64,000 nucleotides of DNA from contig ML991771.1 in assembly GCA_010094025.1 (NCBI GenBank), positions 186,001-250,000 on the forward strand. The letters run 5' to 3'. Position 1 is the first letter of the stretch; every line of letters starts with the position of its first letter. The notes under the pieces were generated by a model that made no database searches, was not told where the DNA came from, and worked only from the letters and a program-made list of their open reading frames with translations. The position numbers and the translations under genes are program-made. Positions 22,801-34,014 of this stretch are shown in pieces. This stretch comes from Viridothelium virens (lineage: Eukaryota; Ascomycota; Dothideomycetes; Trypetheliales; Trypetheliaceae).

Positions 22801-23452
22801 GATCGAAATGCTTCCCGTTCATTTTCGCTTCCTGCAGCTTCGATGTCGTCATCTTGCGATTGGTGTCCTGGGAAGTAACGCGAGAATGCTGTCCGCCATG
22901 CGTGAGGCGAGGTCACCAAGTCTCGAAACCGACGCGAGACCAAAGCTACATTCGCAAGCTCAGAGGGTGTTAGATGCGATAGCGAATGCGTCAGGATCTC
23001 TGCAGATCGGCATTAGTACAACTCTCTAATGGGGTCAAATATTTCTTACCATTTGGCAACCGCGCGATGGGCGATCTCTTGTCTCCTGGTTTTCTATTCG
23101 TTTTGATCACTTCAAAAAGAGGTCCATCTGACTTCGATCGCGGTGGCGTTATGATGGCATTCTCGTATTGAGTAATGCGGTTTCCTGGTGATGGCGAGGG
23201 AGTCTTGGACTCGTTCATCCGCCCACCATTATTCCCTGCATTGCGCGGGTTGTCTTGATGGGAAACATTGAAACTCGTCTCGACATGCGAGTCTCTTGGT
23301 AGCGAGTCGCGCGCTCCGCGTCCATATCCATGGGACAGCGGAGGAGCGGGCTGTTCGAGCTCACGAAGTCCATATTGGGTCGAGGAATCGGTATTTTCGG
23401 GGCTTTCTTCAGGTAGGCTGTTTTGTGATGCTGTAGAGGGCTTTGATTGCAT
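19878..23452 (-). CDS. F-box protein with WD-like region and C-terminal ubiquitin-interacting motifs
   Basis: Substrate adaptor of an SCF ubiquitin ligase, by inference from domains. Exons 23452-23050 and 22999-19878 (intron 50 bases) give 1174 residues. Residues 1-130 are disordered. The intron lies exactly inside the F-box, and splicing restores LPNEILTHSLSHLTPSELAN and VALVSRRFRDLV. The following ~700 residues hold beta-rich, WD40-like segments (for example LGTSIGTIYLWDTRASIP and LIHGGADGLVQAWDPL). The C-terminus carries two ubiquitin-interacting motifs, DEDLEEAIRLSLAEG and DDLDFALQLSLAEEKS, and ends in a Lys/Arg-rich tail. The layout recalls fission yeast Pof10-type F-box/WD proteins, but one-to-one orthology is not shown. 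The part encoded by 20200-21290 lies in a compositional skew island. Confidence 0.8.
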
Positions 23453-23999
23453 AAAATACTTTGAAAGGTGCAGAAATGAGAAATTCGACTGAACCAGGCC
23501 TTCTGGTCAGTCAGTGATCGCTTATCGTCGCGTTTGTGGTGCGGTTGTTGCTAAAGTCAGGAGGTCCTAGTGCGGCAGGATGTGTGCCTGGTAGCAGCTG
23601 TAGCTTACATAAGTGCACGGCAATTTTATCCTTCGTTGCCTCGGCGTCGGCGCCCTTGCCCTTACTAGGGACGAGCAATACTTTAGTCTATGTACAGGTG
23701 GATGCAGGCCAGTCACCATCAGCAGTATGTGATGGTTAATGTGTTGTGAGCAATTTTTGGTTTTCCTAGCTATCACTTCTAGACCGAATTTGTCTCTCTA
23801 GGATATTTCCATTATTTTCATATTTCCATATCTCTTCCCGTCTCGCCCAAGTCATCGCATATCCACGTGCAGATGTCATCGACATCAAAGCCCACTCCGG
23901 GTCGATACATGATTACGTGGCAACAACTTACCATGCAGTCGTGGACGTCTCTCCGAGTCTGCAGAACGTATTGTGCAGGCATCCCATTCGCTGATCAAC
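23453..23999. other. Intergenic region between two minus-strand genes
   Basis: Promoter of the F-box gene and 3' end of the 4E-T-like gene. No gene or repeat recognised. Confidence 0.5.
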
Positions 24000-26599
24000 T
24001 CAGCGGAACATCCTCCCATCCATGCCAAAGGGTTGACCTCGACCATTCCCCTGCTGACCGCCGAGTCCGCCATGGATACCCGTACCACGACCAACGGAAA
24101 GTCCGTCAGGGCCAAAACCTTGCGGACCACCAGGAAAGCCGGGGAAACCGGGGGGAGGAGCACTCGGTGGCCCATTGTTGAAGAAGCCCGGTGGGGCACC
24201 TGGAGGCCCTCCTCCAGGAAACATATGGGGTGGGGGTCCATTCGGTCCACCGCCAGGAGGAGGCAAAGCCATCCCACGGTTTCCTTGATGCCCATCCATT
24301 GGTGGAATGTTGCGATTCATGTTGAAGTTGCCTTGGTTGGGACTAAAGCCAGGGGGGAAACCTGCAGAGAGGGGCGGCGGCTGTGGCTGCGGATTCCGGA
24401 AAGGAGGTAGATTGAACCCGGGTGGGGGTCCAACGTCATGGCGTTGCTGTGGGGTTTGTGTTTGTGATGAATGCTGCTGCTGCTGGTGTTGCTGGGCAAG
24501 AGGTATGGCACCACCTTGGAATGGGCCATCAAAAAAGGGCAAATTTGATCCTGGACCAATGGGGTTACCCGTAAAGCGCTGCTCAGGCTCTGGAATCTGG
24601 TTGCGACGCTGATAATTTGAGATTGCTGGATCGTCAAAGAAGTTGTTCGGTCCTCGCTGAGGATGGGAGGGACGCCGTCCCAGCATCTCCTGTTCGTAGT
24701 CTAACGGGGGTTGTTGATGTTGTTTGGGTTGTTGCTGTTGCTGCTGACGGTCGAAGTCATTCGCAAATCGCTCGTCGAAGAACCCTGATGGTGGTCCCCT
24801 CGAAGACCTCGGTGCAGGTTGTTGCGGTGGCTCATCGTTGATAAAGATTTGGAAGTCAGGATCATCCGGCGAATGGTGATCAGCGAATGCTGGAGGTGCT
24901 TCCACTCCAACATTTGGATGGGCTTTCATCAAGCTAAGCAACAAGTCTCTCCTAGCATCGGCCAATGCTTGTTGTTCGTCTTGTTGGTTTCGAGGGGCGG
25001 TACGTGTACTAAAATCTTGAAAAGCGCTCTCACACTGTGGAGTGCGTGAAGATTGTTCAACTTGTGGAGGAGGAACTAGGCCTGAGCTTGGGCGCTGGCT
25101 TAGGGGTGACCACGGGTCGAATCCAGACTGACGTGGGTCACGCTTTTCGTCATACTGTTTCTTTTGCCCGTAGGACTGCTCCTTGCTCTCATTCATGTTA
25201 CCGAATAGTGTACCCAATGGATTGGACTGGATGCTCGTATTATCTGATTGTGACGAGCTTTGTAGGTTTTGAGCGAGAAGTTTCTGCATGATTAGATTAA
25301 ACCCTTCTTTATCCGGGTCTTTGTCATTCGTTGCAGTAGCAGTGGTATTCTCAGCTTGGCTTGAAGCTTCGATGTGCGAAGGTTGATCTCTAGGACTGAA
25401 AAAGCTCTTGAATCTTGACTCTTTCACTGGCCCGCTGGCTGATTTGATGCCTTCACTCTTCGCTTCTGTAGTCTTAGTTGAACCCCACCCTGATAGCTTT
25501 CCGAGTTCCTCATCAACCGCAAGAGGTGTCGTGGGCTTGGAGGCGGGTTTGGATGCTTTGGCACTTGTAGGTGTCTTGTTACTCTCCTCTGTCTTCTTCT
25601 CAGTTTCCGCTTTGTTGCCCTTCATTTGGGCTTTCCATCGCTGGAAGTCTTCTGCAGTGTGTGACTTGCTATCATGTTTGGTGGTGCTTTCGAAAGAGGC
25701 TGCAGGCTCATCTAACCATTCGGGTTCCTGTTCATTACGGAAGTCTCTGTTCGTCCGGCGATCTTTGTCGTTCATGCCATGTCGGAGTGGCATTTCCCAA
25801 TCAACGTCGAGACCTGCGCTGGCAGGAGGTGTACGCCAAGAGCCACTTTCATGCCTGCCTCTGCCAACGCCCCCTCGGCCAGGTCGTCGTTCTGGTTCAT
25901 TCGCGTGTCTGTCTCGGTCACCTCGGCCAAATGGCCGATCGCGTATCAAGTCTCCTCTATTCATTCTCTCCGTATCTTCATGACCAGTGCTTCCTTTACG
26001 ATTTCGTACATTTGTCCATCCATCCCCATCTTCTCTGCCGAATCTTCTGCCGTTTGTTAAGCTACCGGGCGCCTCTGTTTGTCTTGTGCGAAAGGAACGA
26101 GAATCTGTGTCTGATCTATTGTGGGTTGCCGGATCATCATCTTGTCCATTTGTCGGTTGATTTGGAGAATCTAACGGTTTTGTTGCGATTCGTGAAGCTG
26201 ACGCAAATGCGGTTTTTGGAGGGCCGAGAAAAGTATCGCCTTCAAGCAAGTGATCAGAAGCTCATTATTATCTGAGAGCGTGGGAGGTACTGTACCGGCA
26301 GAACCTGATGTGACCCTAGCTGAGCTACGGGTCTGCATCAATGATGGACGTTGAGTTTGCTTGTCGGTATTCAGGAGGAGCTCATCAGGGCGGGTCCCAG
26401 GCGGTCTCGCTCGCCGTTGATTTGCTTCCACTGTAGAAGCGGTGCTATACGCAATAGTCAGTTGTCTCCGACTAGCTGCATGAGGTCGAGTGACGTACTC
26501 CATCCACTGCTCGATTGATGGTAGGCCATGAGGTTTGGAAACGAGTGGTGACTGACGGAGGGCCCGAAGAAATTCTGGACTATATTTTTGGTTTGCCAT
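24000..26599 (-). CDS. eIF4E-transporter (4E-T)-like mRNP protein
   Basis: Exons 26599-26296 and 26239-24000 (intron 56 bases) give 847 residues. The N-terminus KYSPEFLRALRQSPLV contains Y-x4-L, the eIF4E-binding signature, though the following residue is Arg rather than hydrophobic. A later block, EPEWLDEPAASF followed by HTAEDFQRWKAQMKG, resembles the Cup-homology/DDX6(Dhh1)-binding region of animal 4E-T, where EPEW is also seen. Between them lies a long Arg/Gly/Asp-rich stretch. The C-terminal third is low complexity: Gln runs, then repeats of Pro-Pro-Gly-Phe-type sequence. These features fit a P-body scaffold that represses translation and promotes mRNA decay. It shares a 750-base upstream region with PRP22. 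The family call is inference from short motifs. Confidence 0.6.
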
Positions 26600-27350
26600 T
26601 TCCCCAGGCAGGTCTATCGCTAGACGCAGCCTGAAGTCGCGAGTACCAGATGACAGTTTGAAAACTTCGCGCGGGAAGTAAAAGTATATGTGGTAACGGC
26701 GAGAAGACGATTCAAGGGTGCTGTGTACTTTGCGTATCAGTCGGAAAGCCTGTCTGGCCTGTTGGGAGTCGTATGGGTCCTATTCGAAGCCTTTTGTTTA
26801 CAAAGATCGCCAAGCTCAATGAAAGAGCAGGATATGGTAGGCAGGCGATACGAGAGAAGGAGCGTGGAGGATTTCAGAGAGCCGAACGACGCTTGCTTTC
26901 TCACTATAAGCTCAAAGAGGAAGCGGAAGTACACAAGCTGGCTTGCTCGAAAATAAAGTGCGGAGATGTGGATAAGGAGGGGGTGTAGGGAAAGGAGATA
27001 GCTTGTGGTGTACTGAGTGCGGGGACTTGAAGCACAACAGCGTAAGAGTGAAGTGATGGAGGTTAGCGGTAGAGACTATAGGTACGAATTCGTAAATTCT
27101 AGAGAATATCGGAGCATGGAAAGTGAATGCGAAAGTACATGAGGTAGTCTCTTGCTGTCGGTGAATAGCCGCGCCAAGACATTGGCCTCGTGGGCGCCAG
27201 GGTCTTGGTGGTCCTCAATATTACGCTTAGCTACGGCGGCATAATCTTTGGCCTAGGTACCTACTTTTCCACACCTTTGCCTCCCCGCTGTCCAGCTTAT
27301 TCATTCACTACACGTACGGGTATACAGACCCTTCTGTCTGTCAAGCCATC
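26600..27350. promoter_or_regulatory. Bidirectional promoter region, 4E-T-like gene / PRP22
   Basis: 750 bases between two divergent start codons. Purine-rich in its middle, so open frames are long there, but none resembles a protein. No specific factor site recognised. Confidence 0.5.
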
Positions 27351-30300
27351 ATGGACGGCCTTGAAGACTTCGAGCTATTGAGTTTAGTCTCGAAAGTCAC
27401 CTCCGAAATCCGAAATCATATGGGCATCAGCGAAACTACCCTCGCAGAGTTTGTCGTAGACCAGCACACAAAATGCGAGTCGGTCGATGATTTCAAGAAC
27501 AAATTGGACGAGATGGGCGCCGAGTTCCCTCAGAGTCTCGTCGAAAGTATCGACAGACTCGTTCTTGCTATGCATCCGAAAAATAAAGCCAAGAGAAATG
27601 GAATGTCCAATCGAGATCCCGACGGAGGGTCGGAAAATGGAGTTAATGAGCGAGCTAAGGTTTTCAAGGGATTGGCAATACCGGACAAAGAGCAGTCATG
27701 GGCTGGGGCCAAAGACAAAAATGGATCGCTAGAGCAAGACGCCAAGCAAGATGCTATTGACGACACCTTTGCTATGTTAGAAGGTTTGGCTTCCAAAGCC
27801 AATGGTACCAAACAAAGCCGCAAGAGGAGCGTGAGTCCTGTCGGAGATGTGGAGCGTGGAAGAGGTGGGAGTAAAAGACACCGTTACAGCTCCGAGTCAA
27901 GGTCAAGAAGCCGCAGAAGGGACAAGCGAGGGGATCACAATCACAGGGACACGTTCGAAGATGAGTTTGGTCGATTACGGAAACGGGAGTCAAGAAATGA
28001 CCGAGGTCACAAACGCCGACAGTCTTCGGATGACAAGGACTACTTTAAAAGACCGCCTACTCCCGAGCTAGACGATCAGCCTATTCTTCACAAAGTCTAT
28101 GATGGTCGTGTTACCGGAATCAAAGACTTCGGTGTTTTTGTAAATCTGAAAGGGGTACGGGGAAAGGTGGACGGCCTTGTCCATGTGTCAGCCATGCAAG
28201 AGGGCGCAAGGGTTAATCATCCTTCCGATTTAGTCTCGCGGAATCAAGATGTCAAGGTCAAGGTCTTGCGCGTGGAAAATGGCAAAATCAGTCTAACCAT
28301 GAAGGAAGTGGACCAGATAACCGGACGAGACCTCGCTCCACACAAACGTCTAGCTTCAGGCGCAAATATGGAAGGACTGGGTGGCCAGTCCAATGGCAAG
28401 TCTAGGTATGGAACTCTCAGCTCCGAAGCCCCAGTGGTAGAAGACGGCATCAACGGTCATTCCAAGAAGCCTAAGAAACGTATGACTTCTCCTGAAAGGT
28501 GGGAAATCAAGCAACTGATTGCTTCTGGTGCAATATCCGCTCAAGATTATCCTGATATTGATGAGGTTTACAATGAAAATGTCAACGAAAAAGGCGAGAT
28601 TGAAGAGGAGCAAGACATTGATATCGAGGTTCGAGAAGAGGAGCCACCATTTTTACAAGGGCAAACAAAACAATCGTTGGATCTGTCACCTATCCGAGTC
28701 GTCAAGGCTCCCGATGGATCCCTAAACCGAGCTGCTATGTCAGGAGATACGCTTGCTCGTGAACGCCGCGATTTGCGACAACAAGAAGCTCAAGACAAAG
28801 CAGCCCAAGCAGCATCCAAAGTAGATCTCAACGCACAATGGAATGATCCCATGGTGGCGCCAGAACAACGAAAATTTGCAAGCGATCTTCGACAAGCTCG
28901 CAATGATAGGGCCGCCGAGCCTATGCCCGAATGGAAGCGGATCACGCAAGGAAAGGAGCAGTCATACGGCAAACGCACTAATCTGTCTATCAAAGAGCAA
29001 CGAGAATCTCTGCCCGTATACAAATTTCGAAAGCAAATACTAGAAGCTGTTGAGCAATATCAGCTTCTCATTGTAGTTGGCGATACGGGGTCTGGCAAAA
29101 CCACACAGCTCACCCAGTACCTTGCCGAAGCCGGCTACGCCAACGAAGGGATGATAGGCTGCACGCAACCCCGTCGTGTTGCTGCAATGTCCGTGGCCGC
29201 ACGTGTCGCGGAAGAAGTGGGTTGCAAGCTCGGGAATGAAGTCGGTTACACGATCCGATTTGAGGACAACACCAGCTCAGATACTAGAATTAAGTATATG
29301 ACTGATGGGATCATGCAGCGAGAGATTCTTCTTGATCCATTGCTCAACAAGTACTCAGTGATCATGCTGGACGAAGCGCATGAGCGTACAATTGCCACCG
29401 ACGTCTTGTTTGGTCTCCTTAAAAAGACATTGAAGCGCAGGCCTGATCTTAAATTGATCGTTACTTCGGCCACTCTTGATGCTGATAAATTCTCCGAATA
29501 CTTCAACAAGTGTCCGATCTTGTCAATACCAGGCCGTACCTATCCCGTGGAAATCATGTACTCGAAAGAACCGGAATCGGACTACCTTGATGCTGCTCTT
29601 GTCACAGTCATGCAAATACATCTCTCAGAGCCTCCTGGAGATATCTTACTTTTCCTTACTGGCAAAGAAGAAATTGATACCAGCTGCGAGATTCTCTACG
29701 AGCGAATGAAAGCACTCGGCCCAAGTGTTCCAGAATTGATGATTCTTCCCATCTATGGAGCTCTGCCAAGCGAGGTTGCCAGTCGAGTTTTTGAACCTGC
29801 GCCACCTGGCAGTAGGAAAGTTGTCATCGCCACAAACATCGCCGAGACATCCATCACAATCGACGGCATTTACTTTGTAATAGATCCTGGCTTCGTTAAG
29901 CAGACTGCTTATGATGCTAAACTTGGCATGGATCGTCTTCAAGTCACTCCCATATCGCAAGCTCAGGCTAAGCAGAGAGCAGGACGTGCAGGAAGAACAG
30001 GCCCCGGCAAATGCTTCCGATTGTACACTGAAAGCGCTTTCCAGTCCGAGATGTTGCCTACAACAATACCAGAGATCCAACGACAGAATTTGTCGAATAC
30101 GATTCTCATGTTGAAAGCGATGGGCATCAATGATCTGCTACACTTCGATTTCATGGATCCACCACCTACAAATACCATGCTTACGGCACTTGAGGAGCTC
30201 TATGCTTTATCAGCGCTCGATGACGACGGCCTACTTACACGCTTAGGCCGACAGATGGCGGACTTCCCTATGGACCCATCTCTAGCAAAATCATTAATCA

Positions 30301-31007
30301 TCTCCGCCGGTCTTGGCTGCTCCGAGGAGCTTCTCACCATCGTCGCCATGATCTCCGCCGTCCAGACCGTCTTCCACCGACCCAAAGACAAACAACAGCA
30401 AGCCGACCAGAAGAAGTCCAAATTCCACGACCCCGCCGGCGACCATCTCACCCTCCTCAACGTCTACAACGCTTGGAAATACTCGAAATACTCGACCCCT
30501 TGGTGCTTCGAGAACTTCATCCAACCCCGCTCCATGAAGCGCGCCCAAGACGTCCGCAACCAGCTCGTCGAGATCCTCAAGCGACACCGGCACGACGTCG
30601 TCTCCTGCGGCCGCGACACGGTCAAGGTGCGGCAAGCGCTGTGCTCGGGCTTCTTTCGCAATTCTGCCCGAAAGGATCCCCAGGAGGGGTATAAGACGCT
30701 GGTGGAGGGGACGCCGGTGTACATGCACCCGGCGTCGGCGCTATTTGGGAAGCCGAGTGAGCACGTCATCTACCATTCGCTGGTGGAGACGACGAAGGAG
30801 TACATGCACAATGTGACGGCGATCGAGCCGAAGTGGCTGGTGGAGGCGGCGCCGACCTTTTTCAAGGTGGCGGGTGTGCATCAGTTGAGTAAGAGGAAGC
30901 AGGCGGAGAGGATCCAGCCGTTGCATAATCGGTTTGCTGGGGAGGATGACTGGAGGTTGTCCGCGCAGAGGAGGCAGGGGAGGGGTGGGGGTGGGACGTG
31001 GGGATAA
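27351..31007 (+). CDS. PRP22: Pre-mRNA-splicing DEAH-box RNA helicase Prp22 (DHX8)
   Basis: ATPase that proofreads the second splicing step and releases spliced mRNA from the spliceosome; nuclear. Single exon, 1218 residues. The order is: N-terminal helical domain (1-80), an Arg/Ser-rich RS-like stretch (about 150-225), an S1 RNA-binding domain (about 245-322, KVYDGRVTGIKDFGVFVNLK), Walker A GDTGSGKTTQ near 576, DEAH in MLDEAHERT near 672, SATLDADKF, then the motif VI block QRAGRAGRTGPGK, followed by the HA2 and OB-fold regions. All catalytic motifs are intact. The presence of S1 separates it from Prp2, Prp16 and Prp43. The last 700 bases are a compositional skew island (C-rich to about 30600, then G-rich), unlike the first 2.9 kb. 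Confidence 0.95.
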   Translation: MDGLEDFELLSLVSKVTSEIRNHMGISETTLAEFVVDQHTKCESVDDFKNKLDEMGAEFPQSLVESIDRLVLAMHPKNKAKRNGMSNRDPDGGSENGVNERAKVFKGLAIPDKEQSWAGAKDKNGSLEQDAKQDAIDDTFAMLEGLASKANGTKQSRKRSVSPVGDVERGRGGSKRHRYSSESRSRSRRRDKRGDHNHRDTFEDEFGRLRKRESRNDRGHKRRQSSDDKDYFKRPPTPELDDQPILHKVYDGRVTGIKDFGVFVNLKGVRGKVDGLVHVSAMQEGARVNHPSDLVSRNQDVKVKVLRVENGKISLTMKEVDQITGRDLAPHKRLASGANMEGLGGQSNGKSRYGTLSSEAPVVEDGINGHSKKPKKRMTSPERWEIKQLIASGAISAQDYPDIDEVYNENVNEKGEIEEEQDIDIEVREEEPPFLQGQTKQSLDLSPIRVVKAPDGSLNRAAMSGDTLARERRDLRQQEAQDKAAQAASKVDLNAQWNDPMVAPEQRKFASDLRQARNDRAAEPMPEWKRITQGKEQSYGKRTNLSIKEQRESLPVYKFRKQILEAVEQYQLLIVVGDTGSGKTTQLTQYLAEAGYANEGMIGCTQPRRVAAMSVAARVAEEVGCKLGNEVGYTIRFEDNTSSDTRIKYMTDGIMQREILLDPLLNKYSVIMLDEAHERTIATDVLFGLLKKTLKRRPDLKLIVTSATLDADKFSEYFNKCPILSIPGRTYPVEIMYSKEPESDYLDAALVTVMQIHLSEPPGDILLFLTGKEEIDTSCEILYERMKALGPSVPELMILPIYGALPSEVASRVFEPAPPGSRKVVIATNIAETSITIDGIYFVIDPGFVKQTAYDAKLGMDRLQVTPISQAQAKQRAGRAGRTGPGKCFRLYTESAFQSEMLPTTIPEIQRQNLSNTILMLKAMGINDLLHFDFMDPPPTNTMLTALEELYALSALDDDGLLTRLGRQMADFPMDPSLAKSLIISAGLGCSEELLTIVAMISAVQTVFHRPKDKQQQADQKKSKFHDPAGDHLTLLNVYNAWKYSKYSTPWCFENFIQPRSMKRAQDVRNQLVEILKRHRHDVVSCGRDTVKVRQALCSGFFRNSARKDPQEGYKTLVEGTPVYMHPASALFGKPSEHVIYHSLVETTKEYMHNVTAIEPKWLVEAAPTFFKVAGVHQLSKRKQAERIQPLHNRFAGEDDWRLSAQRRQGRGGGGTWG

Positions 31008-32618
31008 AAGGGTAGCACGATATTTTCATCTACGTTCAAATTGTATATATATTCTGCTACGGCTAGCAATGCGTACATTGCAAGCGATTTCGAATAGAGT
31101 GCAAGAATCTTGAACAAGCGGGCTAGCAGATCAATTCGTGCGATAGAAAGGAATTGGAAGTCAACAATTTTATAACGACATCCGGACCGGGCACAGTATT
31201 TTCAATATCTAAAGTGATCAGGCGATGTGAGATACGACCGATTTTGGATCATCTTGACCCTGACATCATCTCCGGTTGTTTTTGTGTCTTCTGATGTACC
31301 TATAACGTCTTTGACAATCCGCAGGTGGGATTTTGGGAAGGATTGGACGGAGGACTGATATGACGCACCCGAAGTATTGTCACTCTTCGAGATGGTTGGA
31401 GTCATAAACCCTCTCACACCTCCATCACGGGCTCGGGCCGCTCAAGTGGGTGTTCATGGTAAATACTTTTTGGATCTATCTGCACCTCAAGAATTCACGC
31501 AACCCACGCGCCACATCCTTCAGGGTTTAGTTAATTCTCTCATTGTTTGGGCAAGGCCAAAGGCGGAAGTTTTGGCGAGGACTGTCGGACTTGGTGACGG
31601 CGACACTATCTCATCAATGCCTACCATCGCACTGCGAGCCAACAACGTCTGATTCGTGCAATAGCTCTCAGCTTTGTAATGGATGACAATATTTGCGAGA
31701 TCCCTATTTTGGCGGGTCTCGCGTGCAGGGAGAGGGTGTGGTTGGCGGGCAGGCCAAGGCGCCGGGCAAATGTGAAACAGAGCTCCTTCGTCTCATTCCC
31801 CACAGAACCGGTCCACATCGCAACGCATTTGTAACGCTCGGGGTCAGGTACGACAGTTTCGTGCCCATGACCGTCGCCTCAGATGCCGCACCATCGACGA
31901 GAGCTCTCTTAGGCTTCCTCCCAGGCCACGCACTGGCGCGTGGGATGTCCATTCCCGAATAAGCGCCTGTCGACATGGTCCGTCCACCTCCGGACTGTCG
32001 TGGTCCGGCTTGTCAACGGACTTCATGTCACGCAGAGACTGTCGGAACCGCCCAAATGTGCTACGATGCTTGCCGCGGCCGGGCCCAATCTTATTGTCCT
32101 TCTCTCCTGCTCGCCGAAGCCAAGCAGCGCCAAGCTTCGCTCAAGCTTCCAGCACTCGCCGGCCACGGTTTCGAAGGCGCCGCAGGCCGGCGGGCCAGTG
32201 ACTAGAAGCGTAATGAGTTGATCACCTCAGGTAGGCGCAATCCCTTCGATCGTTTGCCTCGCGGCAGGGGAGGGCCAAAAACAGTGAATCAGCTAGGGCT
32301 TTAACTTAGATTGAAGCAGCGATGTCTCGTCTGAGGCCGGAAACACAGCCTGGTCTGCTAAACATTTTCACTCTTTAAAGGACAGTGCCCAAGTTTCTTT
32401 CAAGATATCATTCCGCTGCTCTCGCCGCGTTTCCTATTCATCCCCCGCCCTTTTCATTCACTCCTAGGCAGGCCCGTCCTTGTTCAACAGTCTCTCACTT
32501 TACCGGGACTTCACTGTTCCCGCGTATATTCATATACATACTCTCTTGACTTCACGTAGTGTCTTAAACACCACAAATACCTTTTCCGACGACTGCAGGA
32601 CAGCGTTCTCTATTCAAC
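31008..32618. other. 1.6 kb intergenic region
   Basis: 3' flank of PRP22 and promoter of the aspartic protease. Open frames of 60-90 codons on both strands have no recognisable content. A TTTAAA element near 32375 and a pyrimidine-rich stretch from 32395 mark the likely protease promoter and leader. Confidence 0.5.
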
Positions 32619-34014
32619 ATGCCTTCTTTTCAATCAGCCCTCGTTTTCACCACGCTCGTTACCTCGGCCTTGGCTGCTCCTGCTCCAGCTGCGCCGTTGG
32701 TCCCTCGGTCATTTGAAGTCCTCCAGGTCCGTAATCCTAACGCACCACCACGCAATGGCGCTGCTGCTATGGCGAAGGCCTTCGCCAAATTTGGATTCGG
32801 AAATACTGCTGTTCAAAGGAGGGCTATGGCGAGTGCGGCCATGGCGGGATCTGGTTCAGCGAGTCAAGCAGCGAATGGAACCACTGGCGGGGGCGATAAT
32901 GGATCCGTCGGAACTGCTTCTGCGAACATGGGTGCTGAGTTCTTGTCCCAAGTGACGATTGGAAATCAGCAATTCAACATGGACTTTGACACTGGTTCCT
33001 CTGATCTGTAAGACTGCTCTATCCTGACTATAATGGAAAGCATCCAACTTATTATGTGCACAGCTGGGTCTTCACAAACGCGCTCCCCCAACAAAGCGTT
33101 GGTCAACATTCGACCTTCATTGCCAACAAATCTCCCTCCTTCAAGCAAATGCAAGGAGCTACCTGGCAGATCTCCTACGGTGACGGCTCTGGTGCCGCTG
33201 GCACTGTTGGGACTGACACCGTCAACATCGGTGGAGCCACCGTCACCAACCAAGCCGTTGAGCAAGCGACTGCTGTCTCCCAATCCTTCGTGCAAGACAT
33301 GCAGAACGACGGTCTCGTCGGTCTTGCTTTCAGCTCCCTCAACACCGTCAAGCCCCAGCAACAAAAGACCTTCTTCGCCAACGTCATGCCCAACCTCGAC
33401 CAGCCGCTCTTCACTGCTAACCTGAAGAACGACTCCACCGGCAAGTACCAATTCGGTACCGTCGACCAGACCGCCTTCACCGGTGGCCAGCTCAACTGGG
33501 CTGCCGTTGACAACTCCTCCGGCTTCTGGCAGATCCAGTCCAACTCCTTCATGGTTGGTAACCAGAAGATGCAGAACCCGACCGCCACTCCCGCCATTGC
33601 TGGTATGTCCCCCCCTTATTCCTCCCCAGTCTTCCCTATAGATCCTAACATCCACCTCCAGACACCGGCACCTCCCTCCTGCTCGTCGACGACATGGTCG
33701 CACAAACCTACTACTCCGCCGTGCCCGGCGCGCAACTCAACCAACAAGCCGGCGGCTTCACCTACCCGTGCTCGACCACGCCGCCCAACTTCTCCGTCGC
33801 CATCGGCAACTCGGGCTACATGGCGACCGTGCCGGGGAGCATGATCACCTTCGCGCAGGTCGACCAGGCGACCTGCTTCGGCGGCGTCCAGAGCAACATG
33901 GGCGCGCCCATGCAGATCTACGGCGACACCATGTTCAAGGCGCAGTTCGTCGCGTTCAATGGCGGGAACAACAGCTTGGGTGTTGCGCCCAAGGCGGGCA
34001 TTGCTATGAATTGA
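32619..34014 (+). CDS. Secreted aspartic protease (pepsin A1 family), with possible stop readthrough to a GPI-type tail
   Basis: Exons 32619-33007, 33064-33602 and 33662-34014 give 426 residues. Residues 1-19 are a signal peptide (MPSFQSALVFTTLVTSALA), followed by a propeptide to about residue 95. The first catalytic Asp is in DFDTGSSDL (Asp124), completed as LWVF across intron 1. The flap is QISYGDGSG. The second catalytic Asp is in DTGTSLLL (Asp310), re-formed across intron 2. Two late cysteines (YPCST, ATCFGG) make the usual disulfide. The fold ends normally at LGVAPKA, six residues before the stop. That stop is TGA followed by CTA G, and the frame continues open to a second TGA at 34159-34161. 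Penicillopepsin-like endoprotease, presumably for extracellular or wall-associated proteolysis. Confidence 0.92.

Noticed and set aside
24060-24480. G-rich plus strand in the 4E-T-like gene as a twelfth skew island
   Set aside because: The bias follows from Pro/Gly-rich coding sequence on the minus strand and there is no C-rich left half.
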